A DNA stretch of 64,000 nt, from positions 211,789 through 275,788 of the forward strand of contig JAENYV010000004.1 of NCBI GenBank assembly GCA_016841605.1, in the 5' to 3' direction. Positions 62,293-64,000 of the stretch are shown here, in pieces (positions within the stretch are counted from its first letter, which is position 1; each line of letters opens with the position of its first letter). The notes beneath the pieces are model-generated. The model made no database searches. It saw only the letters and a program-made list of their open reading frames with translations, and had not been told where the DNA came from. Origin of the DNA: Dethiobacter alkaliphilus. Its GTDB lineage: Bacteria; Bacillota; Dethiobacteria; DTU022; UBA8154. The position numbers and the translations under genes were made by a program.

Positions 62293-62772
62293 ATGGTTAG
62301 GCCCGGCAAAGAATTCTATACAGACCGTGGTTATGAGTTATTAAGACAGGATGATAATGTTCTTACCGCCAGCATGGAAGATTATCTGGAAATGGCTTAC
62401 CGTCTCGGCAAAGATAAGGGTTATACTAGAATGGGCGACCTAGCTGATGCTTTAAACGTTCAACCTCCTTCGGCCAGTAAAATGGTGCAAAAGCTTGCTG
62501 AAATGGGATTTTTTAACTATGAAAAATATGGGGTTATCGAATTTACGGACCTGGGGCGAGAAACGGGTGAGTGTTTACTAAGGCGGCATAAAACAATCGA
62601 AAAGTTTCTTATGATGATTGGGGTGACTAAAAATATCTTGGAAGATACGGAAAAAATAGAACATAATATCAGTGATGAAACGTATAAAAAGATCATGCTA
62701 CTACTGCAATTTATGGAGCAAAATTCCAGGTTGCAGGAAGAGTACCAAAGATTTACTGCCCAACATAATTAA
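62293..62772 (+). CDS. DtxR/MntR-family metal-dependent regulator
   Basis: This 159-residue protein has an N-terminal winged helix (TASMEDYLEMAYRLGKDKGY, LADALNVQPPSASKMVQKL) and a metal/dimerisation domain with likely ligands in RRHKTIEKFL and EDTEKIEHNIS, like MntR. There is no SH3 domain. It lies 66 bp after feoB and probably represses the feo operon when Fe(II) or Mn(II) is plentiful (inference). I could not point to a clear operator upstream of feoA. Confidence 0.92.
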   Translation: MVRPGKEFYTDRGYELLRQDDNVLTASMEDYLEMAYRLGKDKGYTRMGDLADALNVQPPSASKMVQKLAEMGFFNYEKYGVIEFTDLGRETGECLLRRHKTIEKFLMMIGVTKNILEDTEKIEHNISDETYKKIMLLLQFMEQNSRLQEEYQRFTAQHN

Positions 62773-62873
62773 CAAAGCCGCATCCCTACAGTTGACAATT
62801 TGTTTACTATGTGTTTTAAACTCAATAGTGTATACAGAAAAGTTAAGATTGTTTTGTATATTATCCTACCGGC

Positions 62874-62909
62874 AAAAAAACAGCTTTTTCCCTAAGGCTG
62901 TTTTTTTTT
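62874..62909 (+). terminator. Rho-independent terminator of the feo operon
   Basis: AAAACAGC (stem end at 62884) / GCTGTTTT (from 62897), with a 12-base loop containing CCCTAAG, followed by a run of nine T. Confidence 0.85.
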
Positions 62910-63020
62910 GGGGGGTTTATTAGTTTTTTTGGATTTGTCGGTTCCATTATAGCTTATTGAAAAGAAATACAACCATGAATACATTATGTAGACTAAATTT
63001 GGTAAAGGCCTCTATCTTTA

Positions 63021-63048
63021 ACAATATTATAGGAATAGGCATATAATA
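63021..63048 (+). promoter_or_regulatory. Sigma-K-like (mother-cell sporulation) promoter
   Basis: AC (63021-63022), 17-bp spacer, CATATAATA (63040-63048). The -10 element fits the sigma-K pattern CATAnnnTA, and the AC -35 is at about the right distance. The mRNA would begin close to a 7-bp hairpin AGCATAC-TTT-GTATGCT (63056-63072). The gene product (collagen-like) fits late sporulation expression. Confidence 0.5.
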
Positions 63049-63112
63049 GCCATGTAGCATACTTTGTATGCTTCTGTATGTGAAAAGATTTGAGCATTAG
63101 GAGGTGAAAAAG

Positions 63113-64000
63113 ATGTCCTTTAATGAGCTAATCGTCAATGGCGGTTTGGAAACAGGAACTTTTCCTCCATGGACTGCATCCGATGCAAGTGTAACATTCG
63201 AATACAGTCATTCCGGTTTTTTTGCGGCACGATTGACAGGTGGAAACATAAATGCATTTATTTTTCAATATGTTCCTGTAGATCCGGGGAAAAAATTTGA
63301 GTTTCTAATTTCTCTGGCAAAAATTGGAGCATTGCCGGGTCCGCCAGTATCGATTTCTATTTCTTATTATGATTCAGCTTTTAACTTTCTTGGAATCGGA
63401 CTTATTCTAAACGTTCCAACAGATCGTCTACCAAATGTTAACGAAAATAATTGGTTGGAAATCTATCAAATTACTGATTCGGTACCTTCCGGAACAACTC
63501 AAGCTCTTGTAAATATAAATAAGCTGCCTCAAGCAGTCAGTGCTGATATAGTTGTCGATGATATATCGTTATTAGAGGTGGAAGGAGTAGGAGCGACTGG
63601 ATCTACCGGTCCACAAGGAGCAACCGGCCCGACAGGAGCGACCGGAGTCCAGGGAGTGACTGGAGTAACGGGAGCGACCGGAGTCCAAGGAGTAACCGGA
63701 GTAACTGGTCCTACGGGAGCCACGGGAGTCCAAGGAGTAACCGGAGTAACCGGAGTGACCGGCCCGACAGGAGCCACCGGAGCCCAAGGAGTAACTGGTC
63801 CAACGGGAGCCACTGGAGTCCAAGGAGTAACCGGAGTAACCGGACCTACAGGAGCCACGGGAGCCCAAGGAGTAACCGGAGTAACGGGAGCGACTGGAGT
63901 CCAAGGAGTAACCGGAGTAACCGGACCTACAGGAGCCACGGGAGCCCAGGGAGTGACCGGAGTAACCGGCCCGACAGGAGCCACCGGAGTCCAAGGAGTA
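63113..64000 (+). CDS. Collagen-like repeat protein with NTTRR-F1-like N-terminal domain, partial
   Basis: ATG 63113 follows TTAGGAGGTGAAAAAG. The first 158 residues form a carbohydrate-binding-module-like domain ([45 protein letters not shown]) of the type named NTTRR-F1 in spore-formers. From about residue 159 to the window edge it is an uninterrupted Gly-X-Y tract with Thr almost always in the X position ([16 protein letters not shown]). The stop is beyond the window. Such proteins form hair-like filaments of the exosporium (BclA-like). Frames on the opposite strand here are mirror images of the repeats. Confidence 0.9.
   Translation, partial: MSFNELIVNGGLETGTFPPWTASDASVTFEYSHSGFFAARLTGGNINAFIFQYVPVDPGKKFEFLISLAKIGALPGPPVSISISYYDSAFNFLGIGLILNVPTDRLPNVNENNWLEIYQITDSVPSGTTQALVNINKLPQAVSADIVVDDISLLEVEGVGATGSTGPQGATGPTGATGVQGVTGVTGATGVQGVTGVTGPTGATGVQGVTGVTGVTGPTGATGAQGVTGPTGATGVQGVTGVTGPTGATGAQGVTGVTGATGVQGVTGVTGPTGATGAQGVTGVTGPTGATGVQGV
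63589..64000 (+). repeat. Collagen-type coding repeat tract
   Basis: At least 410 bp of tandem 9-bp (Gly-X-Y) units are organised into higher-order blocks of about 45-60 bp built from GGAGCCACCGGAGTCCAAGG-like and GGAGTAACCGGAGTAACCGG-like pieces. Near-identity at the DNA level suggests recent expansion, and length variation between strains is likely. Confidence 0.9.

Larger units (their letters stand above)
62773..63112. other. Intergenic region before the collagen-like gene
   Basis: This 340-bp AT-rich spacer contains the terminator at 62874-62909, a sigma-K-like promoter at 63021-63048 and a small 5' hairpin at 63056-63072. No further gene is seen. Confidence 0.6.

Noticed and set aside
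63529..63994. Minus-strand proline- and glycine-rich repeat proteins
   Set aside because: They are mirror frames of the GXY coding repeats of the collagen-like gene and have no independent start signals.

Overview
The window looks like a chromosomal segment of an anaerobic, spore-forming Firmicute, probably a Clostridia/Peptococcaceae-type organism (inference). The reasons are: AGGAGG-type ribosome-binding sites with frequent GTG/TTG starts; a T-box leader; an Agr-type peptide locus; a collagen-like exosporium-type protein behind a sigma-K-like promoter; many TRAP transporters and acyl-CoA enzymes; ferrous-iron uptake; and no aerobic respiratory genes. No rRNA, tRNA or CRISPR array was seen.

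Layout. 1-3.4 kb: a three-subunit molybdenum hydroxylase (2Fe-2S subunit cut by the left edge, Mo subunit, FAD subunit with a cysteine-rich insertion). 3.9-8.8 kb: a TAXI-type TRAP transporter on the minus strand, with one fused permease and two paralogous binding lipoproteins. 9.3 kb: a TetR-family regulator. 10.4-19.5 kb: a catabolic acyl-CoA operon (enoyl-CoA hydratase, Zn-ribbon protein, thiolase, two SDRs, acyl-CoA dehydrogenase, AMP-forming CoA ligase, ADP-forming CoA ligase), then MmgE/PrpD and an MFS carrier up to 22.5 kb. 23.5-27.2 kb: a DctP-type TRAP operon on the minus strand, preceded by a T-box and interrupted by a repeat cluster. 27.3-32.7 kb: small membrane, lipoprotein and secreted proteins and a decayed agr locus, visibly AT-rich. 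32.9-35.7 kb: a dead IS5-type element and a REP-associated (RAYT) transposase unit, then rlmN. 36.8-43.3 kb: HAD phosphatase, aconitase, and a glycine-betaine ABC transporter behind a long structured leader. 43.4-49.4 kb: hydrolase, cyclase, HAD and Mrp genes, a B12-binding radical SAM protein with a STAS-like tail, and a STAS protein. 50.2-59.6 kb: a lone molybdopterin oxidoreductase, a soluble chemoreceptor, a hybrid kinase and a two-component pair. 59.8-62.8 kb: feoA-feoB-DtxR/MntR. 63.1 kb to the end: the collagen-like protein, cut by the right edge.

The most notable system is the 10.4-17.4 kb operon. Its Zn-ribbon, thiolase, SDR, SDR order is that of bbsABCD of anaerobic toluene (benzylsuccinate) beta-oxidation, with hydratase (BbsH-like) and dehydrogenase (BbsG-like) genes alongside. 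The first SDR has lost all four catalytic tetrad residues and the second keeps them, which is the BbsC (inactive)/BbsD (active) pattern. No fumarate-adding enzyme or BbsEF-type CoA transferase is in view; two CoA ligases are present instead, so the substrate is open. The operon and the TAXI transporter have almost identical promoters, each with the same TAGTGA-N4-TCGTTA element just after the -10 box. The TetR gene lies between them, which suggests that uptake and degradation of one acid are controlled together.
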